Shown one piece after another: positions 20,142 through 28,056 of a stretch of 33,840 bases of DNA (its first letter is position 1; every line of letters starts with the position of its first letter). The DNA comes from DATDYW01 sp964574865. GTDB lineage: Bacteria; Patescibacteriota; Minisyncoccia; Phycocordibacterales; JAACPR01. The notes under the pieces were generated by a model. That model was given only the letters and a program-made list of their open reading frames with translations, ran no database searches and was not told where the DNA came from. A program made the translations under genes and the position numbers. The DNA is taken from assembly GCA_964574865.1 (NCBI GenBank), contig CAZNOT010000004.1, positions 1 through 33,840 on the forward strand, given 5' to 3'.

Positions 20142-20672
20142 ATGTCTGGGCACAACAAGTGGTCTAAAATCAAAAGAAAGAAGGCCGGCGAGGACGCCGC
20201 TAAGAGCAAGGCGTTCTCGAAGATTTCGCGCGTGCTCACCATGGAGTCCAAGAAGTGCAACGGCCTCCTGTCGTCGCCGTCCCTCGCCACAGCCATCGAA
20301 TCGGCTAAGGCGGCGAACATGCCGAAGGACACCATCGACCGCGCCATCAAGAAGGGTACGGAAACGAACACGGCCGCCATGGACCGCGTGACCTACGAGT
20401 GCTTCGGGCCGGGCGGCGTGGCGATGGTCATCGAGGGCCTCACCGACAACCGAAACCGCACCGCGCAGGAGATTCGCCACGCGCTCTCCGAGGTCGGCAT
20501 CGAGCTCGGCGCGCCAGGTTCCGCTGTTTGGGCGTTCCAGAAGACCGCCGAAGGTTGGGAGCCGACGATGACCGTCCCCCTATCCGAGGAGGACGCCGAG
20601 AAGCTGGGTAACCTGGTGGACGCGCTCGAGGATCTGGACGACGTGCAGGAGGTGTTCGCCAACGTCGAGTAA
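20142..20672 (+). CDS. YebC/PmpR-family protein, short form
   Basis: The protein has 176 residues: MSGHNKWSKIKRKKAGEDAA, then SKAFSKISRVLTMESKK, AANMPKDTIDRAIKKGT, and the YECFGPGGVAMVIEGLTDNRNRTA segment, all hallmark YebC blocks. Usual YebC proteins are 235-250 residues. Here the third domain is cut down: after VWAFQKTAEG only about 45 residues remain, ending DDVQEVFANVE. YebC-family proteins have been described as regulators and, more recently, as factors helping ribosomes through proline stretches. That would suit a genome with many PPP/PxP proteins (inference). ATG 20142 gives the canonical N-terminus; the longer frame to 20088 is not favoured. It neighbours ruvC as in many bacteria. Confidence 0.92.
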   Translation: MSGHNKWSKIKRKKAGEDAAKSKAFSKISRVLTMESKKCNGLLSSPSLATAIESAKAANMPKDTIDRAIKKGTETNTAAMDRVTYECFGPGGVAMVIEGLTDNRNRTAQEIRHALSEVGIELGAPGSAVWAFQKTAEGWEPTMTVPLSEEDAEKLGNLVDALEDLDDVQEVFANVE

Positions 20673-20674
20673 GA

Positions 20675-20740
20675 GCGAGGTAACAGGTAACGAGTTCGGT
20701 CCCAAATCTCGGAACTTACTACCTGTTACTTTTTACTCGC
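20675..20740. repeat. palindromic intergenic repeat, copy 1 (yebC-ruvC)
   Basis: Arms 20675-20697 and 20712-20740 are inverted copies (GCGAG, GTAACAGGTA, GTTC) with an extra six bases on one side. The loop contains GGTCCCAAATC. Copies 2 (21785-21848) and 3 (24650-24709) share the GTAACAGGTA or GACAGGTA arm and the GGNCCNRR loop. It probably serves as the yebC terminator. Confidence 0.65.
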
Positions 20741-20761
20741 TACTTCGCCTAGAATGAGCGA

Positions 20762-21241
20762 ATGCGAATCCTAGGCGTCGACCCCGGCTACGATCGTCTC
20801 GGCCTCGCCATCGTCGACGGCGACGGGCGCGGCGGCGGAAAATGGGTGTGGTCCGAAACGGCGAAGACCGACCGCGCGCTCCCCCACCACGAGCGGCTGC
20901 TGCAGATCAGGCGGGCGGTTGCCTCCGCGATCGCGTCGAACAAACCCGGCGCGGTCGGCGTCGAAAAACTCTTCTGGAGCAAGAATCAGACGACCGCCAT
21001 GCCGGTGGCCGAGGCGCGCGGCATCGTGCTCGCCGAGGCTGCCGCGGCCGGCTGCGCCGTTTTCGAGTACAACCCGCAGGAGATAAAGCTCGCCGTCGCG
21101 GGCGACGGTCGCGCCGAAAAGAGAGCGGTCGAGAAAATGGCGCGACTGCTCGCCGGCGTCGGCACCCAAAAAATGGGCGACGACGAAGCGGACGCAATCG
21201 CGGTGGCGCTGACGTGCCTCGCGAGGGAGAGGTTCAAGTAG
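20762..21241 (+). CDS. ruvC: Holliday junction resolvase RuvC
   Basis: The protein has 159 residues: MRILGVDPGYDRLGLAIVDG with catalytic Asp7, AVGVEKLFWSKNQTTAM with Glu68, and GDDEADAIAVALT with the C-terminal catalytic Asp pair (141 and 144). RuvC is the dimeric endonuclease that cuts the junction moved by RuvAB. The length is normal. TAGAAT (20750-20755) ends exactly 6 nt before the ATG, so a leaderless mRNA is expected although yebC lies just upstream on the same strand. Confidence 0.97.
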   Translation: MRILGVDPGYDRLGLAIVDGDGRGGGKWVWSETAKTDRALPHHERLLQIRRAVASAIASNKPGAVGVEKLFWSKNQTTAMPVAEARGIVLAEAAAAGCAVFEYNPQEIKLAVAGDGRAEKRAVEKMARLLAGVGTQKMGDDEADAIAVALTCLARERFK

Positions 21242-21262
21242 CCGAAGTTGAAAGTGATCAAA

Positions 21263-21418
21263 CGAAGGTAGAGGGCGGAGGGCGCAAGGAAGAAGGGAGG
21301 TCTGACCTACGGTCAGGTCTTTTCTTTTCTGCCCGCGCCCGCTCCGCGGGCGCGGTAAAAAAAAGCCAAGCGAAGCCTGCCCACCCTTCCGCCTTGCGCC
21401 CTCCGCCTTCTGCCTTCG
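21263..21418. repeat. 156-bp inverted-repeat element after ruvC
   Basis: Arms 21263-21297 and 21384-21418 are inverted copies identical at about 31 of 35 positions (core GGCGGAGGGCGCAAGG). Inside lie two nested hairpins: the ruvC terminator CTGACC-TAC-GGTCAG (21302-21316) followed by gtcttttctttt, and a GC-rich hairpin near 21334-21356. No coding capacity. Confidence 0.75.
21298..21320 (+). terminator. terminator of ruvC
   Basis: The CTGACC-TAC-GGTCAG core, extended by wobble pairs, and a T-rich run at 21317-21330, all inside the inverted-repeat element. Confidence 0.8.
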
Positions 21419-21458
21419 CCTTAACTTCTGTCTTCCTCTTCTTTTTTCTTCTGCGCAC

Positions 21459-21487
21459 TTGCGGTTCCCCGCAAGGGCGTGTACAAA
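21459..21487 (+). promoter_or_regulatory. promoter of the small acidic gene
   Basis: TTGCGG (21459-21464), 17-nt spacer and TACAAA (21482-21487). The predicted leader is about 25 nt, with GGAAAC before the start. Confidence 0.55.
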
Positions 21488-21518
21488 TCTCCCCGCTTAA
21501 CAGGAAACAAAAGATGAG

Positions 21519-21773
21519 ATGCCTGACGACGAGGTGAAAGCCGCTGACCCCGACGAAATTGACGACGAAGACGCCGCTAAGTCGGTCGACTTCGCGAGCC
21601 TCATCGACGAGGATGAGCCTGCCGAGCCGACCGACGGCGCAAACCCCGACGAGGTTGCGCCCCCGGTAAGCAACCTCAAGGTTGACCTCGATGGGGACGA
21701 CGACGGCTGGGAGTACTCCGACGAGAGCGAGGAGGAGGAAGAGGATTCTTACGAAGACTCCCACGACGCCTGA
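21519..21773 (+). CDS. small, highly acidic hypothetical protein (84 aa)
   Basis: It reads MPDDEVKAADPDEIDDEDAA and ends SEEEEEDSYEDSHDA. About 40% of residues are Asp or Glu; there is no hydrophobic core and it is predicted disordered. It could be a nucleic-acid-mimic or binding partner of basic proteins; this is inference from composition only. Two overlapping starts occur (ATGAGATG); 21519 is the in-frame one. A possible Shine-Dalgarno (AGGAAA) lies upstream. It is followed by palindromic repeat copy 2 and the PBP gene. Confidence 0.6.
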   Translation: MPDDEVKAADPDEIDDEDAAKSVDFASLIDEDEPAEPTDGANPDEVAPPVSNLKVDLDGDDDGWEYSDESEEEEEDSYEDSHDA

Positions 21774-21784
21774 GCGAGGTGGCG

Positions 21785-21848
21785 GTAAAAACTGACAGGT
21801 AAAAGTTAGGTCCCAGACCGAAACTCTCAAAACTTGTTAGTTTTTTAC
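21785..21848. repeat. palindromic intergenic repeat, copy 2 (acidic gene - PBP gene)
   Basis: Arms GTAAAAACTGACA...AAGTT and AACTTGTTAGTTTTTTAC pair with a small bulge; the loop region GGTCCCAGACCG matches copy 1. It probably terminates the acidic gene. Confidence 0.6.
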
Positions 21849-21884
21849 TTTTTAGTTGTTGCTCTTCGCCTACGGTAGAATTGC

Positions 21885-24338
21885 ATGAGCTTGCGAAACA
21901 GAGCTGACCGTTTCATCACGCGCGGCGGGGGCGCGATCGATCGCGCTATCGGCGCGGCGGTTCGGTTCTGTCGCCGAAAGACCGTCCTCTCGCTCATCAC
22001 CTTCACCGCGACCACCGGGCTCATCGTTGCGGGCGCGGTCGTCGTTTGGGCGACCACCATCTCGCTGCCCGACGTGCGAAACTTCGATGATCGCCGCGTG
22101 GCCGAGTCTACAAAAATCTACGACCGGACCGGGAAAGTGGTGCTCTACGACGTGCACGGGAACGTTCGCCGTACCGTGGTGGACTACGATAAAATTTCCC
22201 AGCACCTCAAAAACGCGACCGTCGCGATCGAGGATCAAAACTTCTACAGCCACAACGGCATCCAGCCGTCCGCCATCCTCCGCGCGGTCTGGATTAACCT
22301 CACCTCCGGCGACCTCCTCGGCGGCCAGGGCGGCTCAACCATCACGCAGCAGGTTATCAAGAATGCCCTGCTCACGTCCGAGAAGACGGTCTCGCGGAAG
22401 GTGAAAGAGTGGGTGCTGGCCATTCGGCTCGAGAAGGTTCTATCGAAAGACGAGATTCTCAACGTCTACCTGAACGAGGTCCCGTACGGCGGCACCGTCT
22501 ACGGCGCGGAAGAGGCGGCGCGCCGATTCTTCGGCAAGTCGGCGCTCGACGTCACCGTCGCCGAGGCGGCCTACCTCGCCGCCCTCCCCCAAGCGCCAAC
22601 CTACTTCTCCCCGTACGGGAACAACCGCGAGGCGCTCGACGCCCGCAAGAACCTCGTCCTCGACCGTATGGCCTCGAACGGCTACATCACGAAAGATGAG
22701 CGCGACGCGGCTAAAGCCGAAGACGTCGAATTCCAGAAGCAAGACGAGTACGGCATCAAGGCGCCGCATTTCGTGATGTACGTCCGCGAGCTCCTCGAAG
22801 CCGAGTACGGGCACGAGGCGGTCGAGCAGGACGGGCTCAAGGTGACCACCTCGATCGATTGGGAGCTCCAATCGAAAGCCGAGGAGATTGCCGAGCGCTG
22901 GGCGCGCCAGAACGAGGTGACCTACAACGCCGAGAACGCGTCCATCATCGAAATCGACGCGAAGACCGGCCAAATTCTCGTAATGGTCGGCTCGCGCAGC
23001 TTCTTCGACGAAGAGATTGACGGCGAGTACAACATTGCCGTTGCCGAGCGCCAGCCCGGTTCGGCTATGAAACCGATCGCCTACGCCGCCGCCTTCGCCC
23101 TCGGGTACCGCCCGGAGACCGTCCTCTTCGATGTGCCCACCGAGTTCTCCGCCACGTGCGCCAGCGGCGGCGACTGCTACAGTCCCCAGAACTACGACGA
23201 GATTTTCCGTGGCCCAATGACGCTGCGCGACGCGCTCGCCCAGTCGATCAACGTTCCGGCGGTCAAAGTTGCGTACCTCGTCGGCGTTCAAAAAATAATT
23301 GATCTCGCGCGCGGGATGGGTCTCTCGACCATTGAGGGCGCGGCGAACTACGGCCTCTCGCTCGTGCTCGGCGGCGGCGAGGTGAAACCGCTCGAAATGG
23401 CGAACGCCTACGCCACGTTCGCGCGGAACGGCGAGTACCTGCCTGCCGCGCCCATCATTCGCATCGAGGACCGCGAGGGTAACGTGCTCTTCGATATCGA
23501 GGAGGAAGGCGCGGACCCGAGCGCGGTGCTCGACCCCAGCGTCGCGGCGCTCGTCTCCGACGTCCTCTCGGACAACGTGGCTCGCACGCCGTCCTACGGC
23601 TCCGCCTCGCCGCTCTACTTCCCCGACAGGCAGGTTGCGGTGAAGACGGGCACCACGAACGACTACCGCGATACCTGGATCGTCGGCTACACGCCGTCAG
23701 CTTCCGTTCTCGCCTGGGCCGGAAACAACGACAACAGCCCTATGGAGAAGAAGGTTGCCGGTTTCATTGTCGCCCCCATGTGGCGCGAGTTTATGGACTT
23801 CGCGGTCACAAAAATGCCCACAGGTGAACGTTTCCCGTCCCCGCCGCCGCTCCCCACGGACGCGAGCAACGCGATTGCCGGCCGCTGGCAAGAGCAGCCC
23901 GAGATTCACGAAATTCTCCACTGGGTGGACCGCGAGGACCCCACCGGACCAGCCCCCTCGAATCCCGCGCGCGATTCTCAGTACTGGCTCTGGGAGAAAC
24001 CGCTGTACGCGTGGCTCAACGACTCCGGTATGCCGGTGCCGAACGGGGGGCACGTTCCCGGAGACGAGAACGTTTCAATTTCAATTCGGTCGCCGAGGAA
24101 AGGCTCCAGCCAAGACGGCGACAAGAGCCTCGATGTTCAGGTTGCGGTGAGGGGTTCTATCGTCGCCTCCGAGGTGTACCTCGGCGACGCGTTCGTCGGC
24201 AGCCTCGATTCGTCTGGGATGGTTTCTGTCCCCGCCTCGGTTGTCGGCGCGGCCGGAAAGACGGCAACCCTCTCGGTCACCGCGGTCGGCTCATCGGGCG
24301 TCGTGGCGCAGGATAGCGTGGAGGTGAGGTTTCGCTAG
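21885..24338 (+). CDS. class A penicillin-binding protein (PBP1A family)
   Basis: The protein has 817 residues: a cytoplasmic arm, one membrane helix (about 34-57), then the GT51 glycosyltransferase with VAIEDQNFYSHNG (Glu116 catalytic) and GGSTITQQVIKNALL, YLNEVPYGG and a second helical part. The transpeptidase has PGSAMKP (nucleophile Ser393, Lys396), SIN (454-456) and KTGT (587-590). The last 120 residues form an Ig-like C-terminal domain (NVSISIRSPRKGS ... DSVEVRF), which may bind cell-wall polymers. It polymerises lipid II and cross-links the strands. The MurE-like ligase in the window makes the precursor, so the cell builds its own peptidoglycan. TAGAAT (21876-21881) is 3 nt from the ATG. 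Confidence 0.95.
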   Translation: MSLRNRADRFITRGGGAIDRAIGAAVRFCRRKTVLSLITFTATTGLIVAGAVVVWATTISLPDVRNFDDRRVAESTKIYDRTGKVVLYDVHGNVRRTVVDYDKISQHLKNATVAIEDQNFYSHNGIQPSAILRAVWINLTSGDLLGGQGGSTITQQVIKNALLTSEKTVSRKVKEWVLAIRLEKVLSKDEILNVYLNEVPYGGTVYGAEEAARRFFGKSALDVTVAEAAYLAALPQAPTYFSPYGNNREALDARKNLVLDRMASNGYITKDERDAAKAEDVEFQKQDEYGIKAPHFVMYVRELLEAEYGHEAVEQDGLKVTTSIDWELQSKAEEIAERWARQNEVTYNAENASIIEIDAKTGQILVMVGSRSFFDEEIDGEYNIAVAERQPGSAMKPIAYAAAFALGYRPETVLFDVPTEFSATCASGGDCYSPQNYDEIFRGPMTLRDALAQSINVPAVKVAYLVGVQKIIDLARGMGLSTIEGAANYGLSLVLGGGEVKPLEMANAYATFARNGEYLPAAPIIRIEDREGNVLFDIEEEGADPSAVLDPSVAALVSDVLSDNVARTPSYGSASPLYFPDRQVAVKTGTTNDYRDTWIVGYTPSASVLAWAGNNDNSPMEKKVAGFIVAPMWREFMDFAVTKMPTGERFPSPPPLPTDASNAIAGRWQEQPEIHEILHWVDREDPTGPAPSNPARDSQYWLWEKPLYAWLNDSGMPVPNGGHVPGDENVSISIRSPRKGSSQDGDKSLDVQVAVRGSIVASEVYLGDAFVGSLDSSGMVSVPASVVGAAGKTATLSVTAVGSSGVVAQDSVEVRFR

Positions 24339-24346
24339 CGAGCGGA

Positions 24347-24376
24347 CCACCGGATAAAAATATTTTTAGCCGGTGG
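24347..24376. terminator. terminator between the PBP gene and the small minus-strand gene
   Basis: CCACCGG/CCGGTGG with an AT-rich loop (ataaaaatatttttag), followed by TTTT on the plus strand and with AAAA-side partner for the minus strand. Confidence 0.75.
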
Positions 24377-24385
24377 TTTTGGTTG

Positions 24386-24640
24386 CTACTTCAACCTAAT
24401 AGTCTTCCCCAGCGCCGCCGCCGCCGCGGCGGCGGCGGCCTCTTTGTTCAGGAAAAGCGCGGCTCGGCGCGCGCCGGAAACTTTGATACGCACGTCCCCG
24501 TCTTCCCCAATCTCAACATCACCCAACGTGAATCGCGCGGCGCACACCCTCGAGATTGCCTCGGCAACCGCGGTTCGGGCGATGGACGACTTCGACGCGA
24601 GCGCGCCGTAGCGGGCGACGAGGAGGCTTATCGGCTGCAC
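24386..24640 (-). CDS. small hypothetical protein next to dnaN (possible DciA/DUF721-like)
   Basis: The protein has 84 residues when read from GTG 24640: (M)QPISLLVARYGALASKSSIA, then EDGDVRIKVSGARRAALFLN, an Ala run and a C-terminal GKTIRLK. The order (helices, then a strand with a DVRIKV pattern, then a helix) is reminiscent of the short DUF721/DciA-type proteins coded near dnaA/dnaN in many bacteria, but the match is weak. It could be an unrelated protein. GTG is preferred since TACTTT ends 6 nt upstream. The longer frame starts in palindromic repeat copy 3. Confidence 0.5.
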   Translation of the reverse strand: MQPISLLVARYGALASKSSIARTAVAEAISRVCAARFTLGDVEIGEDGDVRIKVSGARRAALFLNKEAAAAAAAAALGKTIRLK

Positions 24641-24649
24641 GGAATTAAA

Positions 24650-24709
24650 GTAACAGGTAGGAGGTAGCAAGTAAAAAGCTCGGAACCAGGCCCGAGCTCG
24701 TTACCCGCT
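24650..24709. repeat. palindromic intergenic repeat, copy 3, with dnaN terminator
   Basis: It starts GTAACAGGTA like copy 1. Arms 24666-24683 and 24692-24709 pair; the inner core GCTCGG-AACCAGGC-CCGAGC (24678-24697) followed by tttttac on the minus strand is an intrinsic terminator for dnaN. Confidence 0.65.
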
Positions 24710-24722
24710 CCCCGCCACCCCA

Positions 24723-25817
24723 CTAACGGCTGATCGGCATCACCAGGTACGTGAACGATGGGTCTGAAACCCCGCACACCACCAGCGGCCGCCCAGGGCC
24801 ATCGAAGCGAAACCGGATGCTCTCAGAATCGATCGAAGGGAAGCAGTCGGAAAGGTACCGCTGGTTGAACGAGAGCTGTACGGCCTCGCCGCGCACGGTC
24901 GACGGGATGGTTGTCTTCGATTCGCCGCGCTCGGCAGATTTCGTTTCGACGGAGAGGGCCCCGACCGGATCGGCCGCGACCGTTACCTGGTTGAACTTAT
25001 CGGCGAAGACGGTCGATAGGCGGAGCGCCGAGAGCGCATCCTGCTTGAGGCAAATAACCTCCGTCTTGTGGGATCGAGGAATAATCTGACGGTAGTCTGG
25101 AAACGAGCCGTCGACGACGCGCGAGGCGATGTAGCCCGCAGATCCGTAGAAGGCGATTTGGCTCTTGTCAGAGCGAACCTCGACCGGCTCGCGAGCCGCC
25201 TCAAAGACCCTAATGATTTCGGCGACGTTCCTCGCCGGGACCAGAACCGCCGGAAAGTCCCCCGCCCCGCGGACGGAAACCTTCTTCTCCGCGAGCCGGA
25301 ACGAGTCGGTAGCCGCGAACACGAGGTAGTCGCCCTCGCCGTAGACGTACACGCTCGCCAACTCCGGCTTCATTGTTGAGGCGGCGGCCGAGTAGACGGC
25401 CGACCTAAACCCGGCGACGAGGTCGGATGAGTCGACGGTGAACGGCACACCCTCGAGCTGCGGCAGGACCGGAAAATCATCGTGCGGGACCGCTTTGACC
25501 GTAGTGTCGCTCCGGTCGCCCGTCACGTGCAGGTTCCCCTCTTTCACCTCGAGCGTTAGTTTTGCCTCAAAACCCAACCCTTGGACGTAGGAGGTGAGAA
25601 CCCCTCCCGGTACCGCGACCGAACCCTCAACCTCAACCTGAGACGCTACAGGGGCTTCAAAGCCTACGTCTAGGTTAGTCGCGCGAATCGACAGGTGTTT
25701 ACCTTTAGCCTCGAGGAGGATGCACCCCAAAACCGGCAGCGACGGGTTCTTACCGACGACCCGTTCCGCTTTCACGAGCTTGTCGAGCAGCCGATCCCTA
25801 GCAACGGTTACTTTCAT
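24723..25817 (-). CDS. dnaN: DNA polymerase III subunit beta (sliding clamp)
   Basis: The protein has 364 residues, the usual clamp length: MKVTVARDRLLDKLVKAERV, then SLPVLGCILLEAKGKHLSIRATNLD, the PVEVRSDKSQIAFYGSAGYIASRVVDGSFPDYRQIIP block and the C-terminal end PLVVCGVSDPSFTYLVMPIS with the usual V-M-P-I/M ending. The clamp tethers DNA polymerase III and recruits repair factors; holA in this window codes a loader subunit. It lies downstream of dnaA on the same strand, the classical dnaA-dnaN order, with 285 nt between. TAGAGT lies 10 nt before the ATG. Confidence 0.97.
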   Translation of the reverse strand: MKVTVARDRLLDKLVKAERVVGKNPSLPVLGCILLEAKGKHLSIRATNLDVGFEAPVASQVEVEGSVAVPGGVLTSYVQGLGFEAKLTLEVKEGNLHVTGDRSDTTVKAVPHDDFPVLPQLEGVPFTVDSSDLVAGFRSAVYSAAASTMKPELASVYVYGEGDYLVFAATDSFRLAEKKVSVRGAGDFPAVLVPARNVAEIIRVFEAAREPVEVRSDKSQIAFYGSAGYIASRVVDGSFPDYRQIIPRSHKTEVICLKQDALSALRLSTVFADKFNQVTVAADPVGALSVETKSAERGESKTTIPSTVRGEAVQLSFNQRYLSDCFPSIDSESIRFRFDGPGRPLVVCGVSDPSFTYLVMPISR

Positions 25818-26102
25818 AAGTTTCCGAACTCTATTCGTTACTAAGCTTTATTGCTAGTGATTATGGCGCTGTGGATATGTGGAAATAGTTTTGTACCCTT
25901 TTTAAGTAACGGTTTTTCGCGCACGTGACGGTGGAGAACCTTAGGTTTAATGGGGAAAAAATGTGGGTACCCCAAATTTTTGCCAATTGGCGGGTGATTT
26001 GTTCCGCCGCTTCCCCTTCCCCTACTCTGGCCTATCCCCATCGCTATCCACAGCTTCTCCACAACGGCAAGAAAGTGCCGTTCAGGTAGAGACCAATAAA
26101 AA
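25818..26102. other. putative chromosomal origin oriC (dnaA-dnaN spacer)
   Basis: The gap is AT-rich compared with the genome and has clustered DnaA-box-like nonamers. On the plus strand two overlap in the TGTGGATAT (25870-25878) and TGTGGAAAT (25878-25886) form, that is 8/9 and 7/9 matches to the inverse of TTATCCACA. CTATCCACA (26044-26052, 8/9) and TTCTCCACA (26055-26063, 7/9) lie at the other end in opposite orientation. An AT-rich stretch (25886-25990) lies between the two pairs. This symmetric pair-of-pairs is consistent with a small bacterial origin. Confidence 0.65.
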
Positions 26103-27461
26103 TCAGAGCATTGCCCTAATTTGATCGAGCTGGCGCTTCAGGTGGTGGTCCCCTTTCAGCTCACCTTTAATTTTTTCACACGAGTGAATAACTGTTGTGT
26201 GGTCTCGGCCGCCCATTTTGTCGCCGATTGTCGGGTACGAAATACCGAAATCGTTGCGGAGTATGTACATGGTGAGTTGGCGCGGCAGGACGACCTCTTT
26301 GCGGCGGGTCTTATCCGCAATCGATTCAGGCTCGATGCCAAAGTACGTGGAAACAGCGCGGATAACTTCCTCGTGGGAGACGGTTTTTTTGGGGCGGGCG
26401 TTCGTCCTCATTATTTCGCGAACCTCGGCTGTCGATAGCGAGCGTCCTTTGAGGGCCGCTTGGCACGTGATGCTGTTGACCACGCCCTCGAGCTCGCGAA
26501 TGTTCCCGTCGAGCGCCTCGGCGAGCTCGGTGATCGCGGCGTCCTCGAGGTCAACCTTCGCGGCGTTTAGCTTCGCTTTGAGAATCATGGCGCGGGACTC
26601 GAGATCCGGCTTCGGAATGTCGACTATCATGCCCTGCCCGAAGCGTGACCGCAGGCGATCCTCGAGGTTCGGAATGTAGTTCGGGTGTTTATCGGAGGAG
26701 AACACAATTTGCTTGTTGCTGTCGTAGAGCGCGTTGAACATATGGAACAGCTCTTCTTGGGTTTTGTCTTTGTTCGAAAAGAACTGAATATCATCCATGA
26801 TCAGCACGTCGTAGCGGCGGTACCTGTCTTTGAACTGCTGCATTTTGTTTGCCTGAAGCGCCTGGAAGAACCCCGCGGTGAACTGCTCGGACGTCATGTA
26901 GAAGACTTTTTTGGACGGGTGCGCCGCGCGGATAGCGTTGCCGATCGCCTGAATGAGGTGGGTTTTGCCGTGGCCGGTCGAGCCGTAAATAAATAGGGGG
27001 TTGTAGGCGATGCCGGGTTGCCGCACGACCGCTTGCGACGCGGCAAAAGCGAGGTCGTTGAACGGGCCGATAACGAACGTGTCGAACGTGTACCGTGGGT
27101 TGAGATTATCCTCACGATTCACGTAGTGGTCGGCGAGCGGAAGCTCGCGAGCCGCTGCGGGTGTTTGGGCCGCTGGGGCCGGGCGCTCCTCGCGTTTCGC
27201 CCCCTCTTTCACAATGAGGTACTCGACCGCGCGAACTCCGGTGTCGAGGTCGCGCAGCGAGCGCAGAATCACGCGGTGAAACTTCGTTTGGAGCCAATCT
27301 TTGGCGAACGGGTTCGGCACGCCGACGAAGACCGTCCCCTCATCGACCCGCACGATAGAGGTTTCCTTGAACCACGTCTGGAAGTTTGGCTTCGAAACTT
27401 CGATCTCAATCTGGGACAGGGCGCCTTCCCAGAGCAGTCGGTGTTCCTGTGTGGCTTGCAT
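26103..27461 (-). CDS. dnaA: chromosomal replication initiator DnaA
   Basis: The protein has 452 residues from MQATQEHRLLWEGALSQIEI. Domain I contains PNFQTWFKETSIV. AAA+ domain: NPLFIYGSTGHGKTHLIQAI (Walker A at about 160-167, with Ser-Thr and His where Gly-Val/Pro and Leu are usual) and Walker B VLIMDDIQFF. The DNA-binding domain IV ends with the signature GGRDHTTVIHSCEKI. DnaA opens the origin. The frame starts further upstream, but ATG 27461 is chosen: TATAAT (27472-27477) overlaps the upstream ATG, so that codon could not be in the transcript. The leader would be about 4 nt. Confidence 0.96.
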   Translation of the reverse strand: MQATQEHRLLWEGALSQIEIEVSKPNFQTWFKETSIVRVDEGTVFVGVPNPFAKDWLQTKFHRVILRSLRDLDTGVRAVEYLIVKEGAKREERPAPAAQTPAAARELPLADHYVNREDNLNPRYTFDTFVIGPFNDLAFAASQAVVRQPGIAYNPLFIYGSTGHGKTHLIQAIGNAIRAAHPSKKVFYMTSEQFTAGFFQALQANKMQQFKDRYRRYDVLIMDDIQFFSNKDKTQEELFHMFNALYDSNKQIVFSSDKHPNYIPNLEDRLRSRFGQGMIVDIPKPDLESRAMILKAKLNAAKVDLEDAAITELAEALDGNIRELEGVVNSITCQAALKGRSLSTAEVREIMRTNARPKKTVSHEEVIRAVSTYFGIEPESIADKTRRKEVVLPRQLTMYILRNDFGISYPTIGDKMGGRDHTTVIHSCEKIKGELKGDHHLKRQLDQIRAML

Positions 27462-27471
27462 CGCGCGGGGC

Positions 27472-27477
27472 ATTATA
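27472..27477 (-). promoter_or_regulatory. -10 element of dnaA
   Basis: A perfect TATAAT on the minus strand, 10 nt before ATG 27461. The following GCCCCGCG also stands between the -10 and the ATG of polA. Confidence 0.65.
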
Positions 27478-27500
27478 TCCCCCACGGAAAAGTAAAAGAC

Positions 27501-27529
27501 TTGTGCGAGGCCTCGCCGCGTGTTAGCAA
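27501..27529 (+). promoter_or_regulatory. promoter of rpmH-rnpA-yidC
   Basis: TTGTGC (27501-27506), 17-nt spacer and TAGCAA (27524-27529), with a leader of about 22-25 nt. It is divergent from the dnaA promoter. Confidence 0.55.
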
Positions 27530-27557
27530 TGTGCGACCAGACGTAAAGACAGAAGAT

Positions 27558-27704
27558 ATGTCACGAACGTACCAGCCCAAGAAGCGAAAGCGGGCCCGAG
27601 CCCACGGGTTCCTTACCCGCACCAAAACCCCAGGTGGCCGCCGTACACTCCTACGGCGAGCCCGCAAGGGTCGCGCCCGCCTCTCGCCCGTCGCCACCAA
27701 GTAG
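27558..27704 (+). CDS. rpmH: 50S ribosomal protein L34
   Basis: The protein has 48 residues: MSRTYQPKKRKRARAHGFLT, then RTKTPGGRRTLLRRARKGRA and a short RLSPVATK tail. This is the canonical L34 sequence and length (44-48). It begins the conserved rpmH-rnpA-yidC cluster next to the origin. It has a purine-rich AGACAGAAG before the ATG, one of the few genes here with a leader. rnpA follows after 15 nt. Confidence 0.97.
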   Translation: MSRTYQPKKRKRARAHGFLTRTKTPGGRRTLLRRARKGRARLSPVATK

Positions 27705-27719
27705 TTCCGGTCGGCTAAA

Positions 27720-28046
27720 ATGGGCCTCAAAGCTTCCCGTGTCGGCTCTTCCCGGCTCCGGGAAGTTCTTGTTTCTGGGGTTTCCGCGCGGACGCGCCTG
27801 TTTTCCGCTAAGGCTTTACCAGAAAAAAGCTTTATTTTTTCAGTTATTGTGGCCAAGAAGTCTACGCCGGACGCCGTCGACCGTAACCGTATCCGCCGCC
27901 GATGCCGTGAGGTTTTCCGCCGGTACGCGGGCTCGGCGCCGAGCGTGGCTCTCGTTGTGACTGCCCGACCTGGCGCCGGTGCCGCCCCCTTCCCCACCCT
28001 CGCGGCTGAGGCGGCCGAGCTGCTCAGGTGCTACAGTAAAAAGTAA
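27720..28046 (+). CDS. rnpA: ribonuclease P protein component
   Basis: The protein has 108 residues. The RNR motif region VDRNRIRRRCREVFRRY is clear; it is preceded by FSVIVAKKSTPDA, the central beta strand and helix of RnpA. The N-terminus (MGLKASRVGSSRLREVLVSG) is somewhat divergent but long enough. RnpA binds the catalytic RNA and the 5' leader of pre-tRNA. Its presence shows that tRNA 5' maturation by RNase P exists although two tRNAs in this window seem to start without a leader. The gap to yidC is 10 nt. Confidence 0.93.
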   Translation: MGLKASRVGSSRLREVLVSGVSARTRLFSAKALPEKSFIFSVIVAKKSTPDAVDRNRIRRRCREVFRRYAGSAPSVALVVTARPGAGAAPFPTLAAEAAELLRCYSKK

Positions 28047-28056
28047 CGACCCGACT

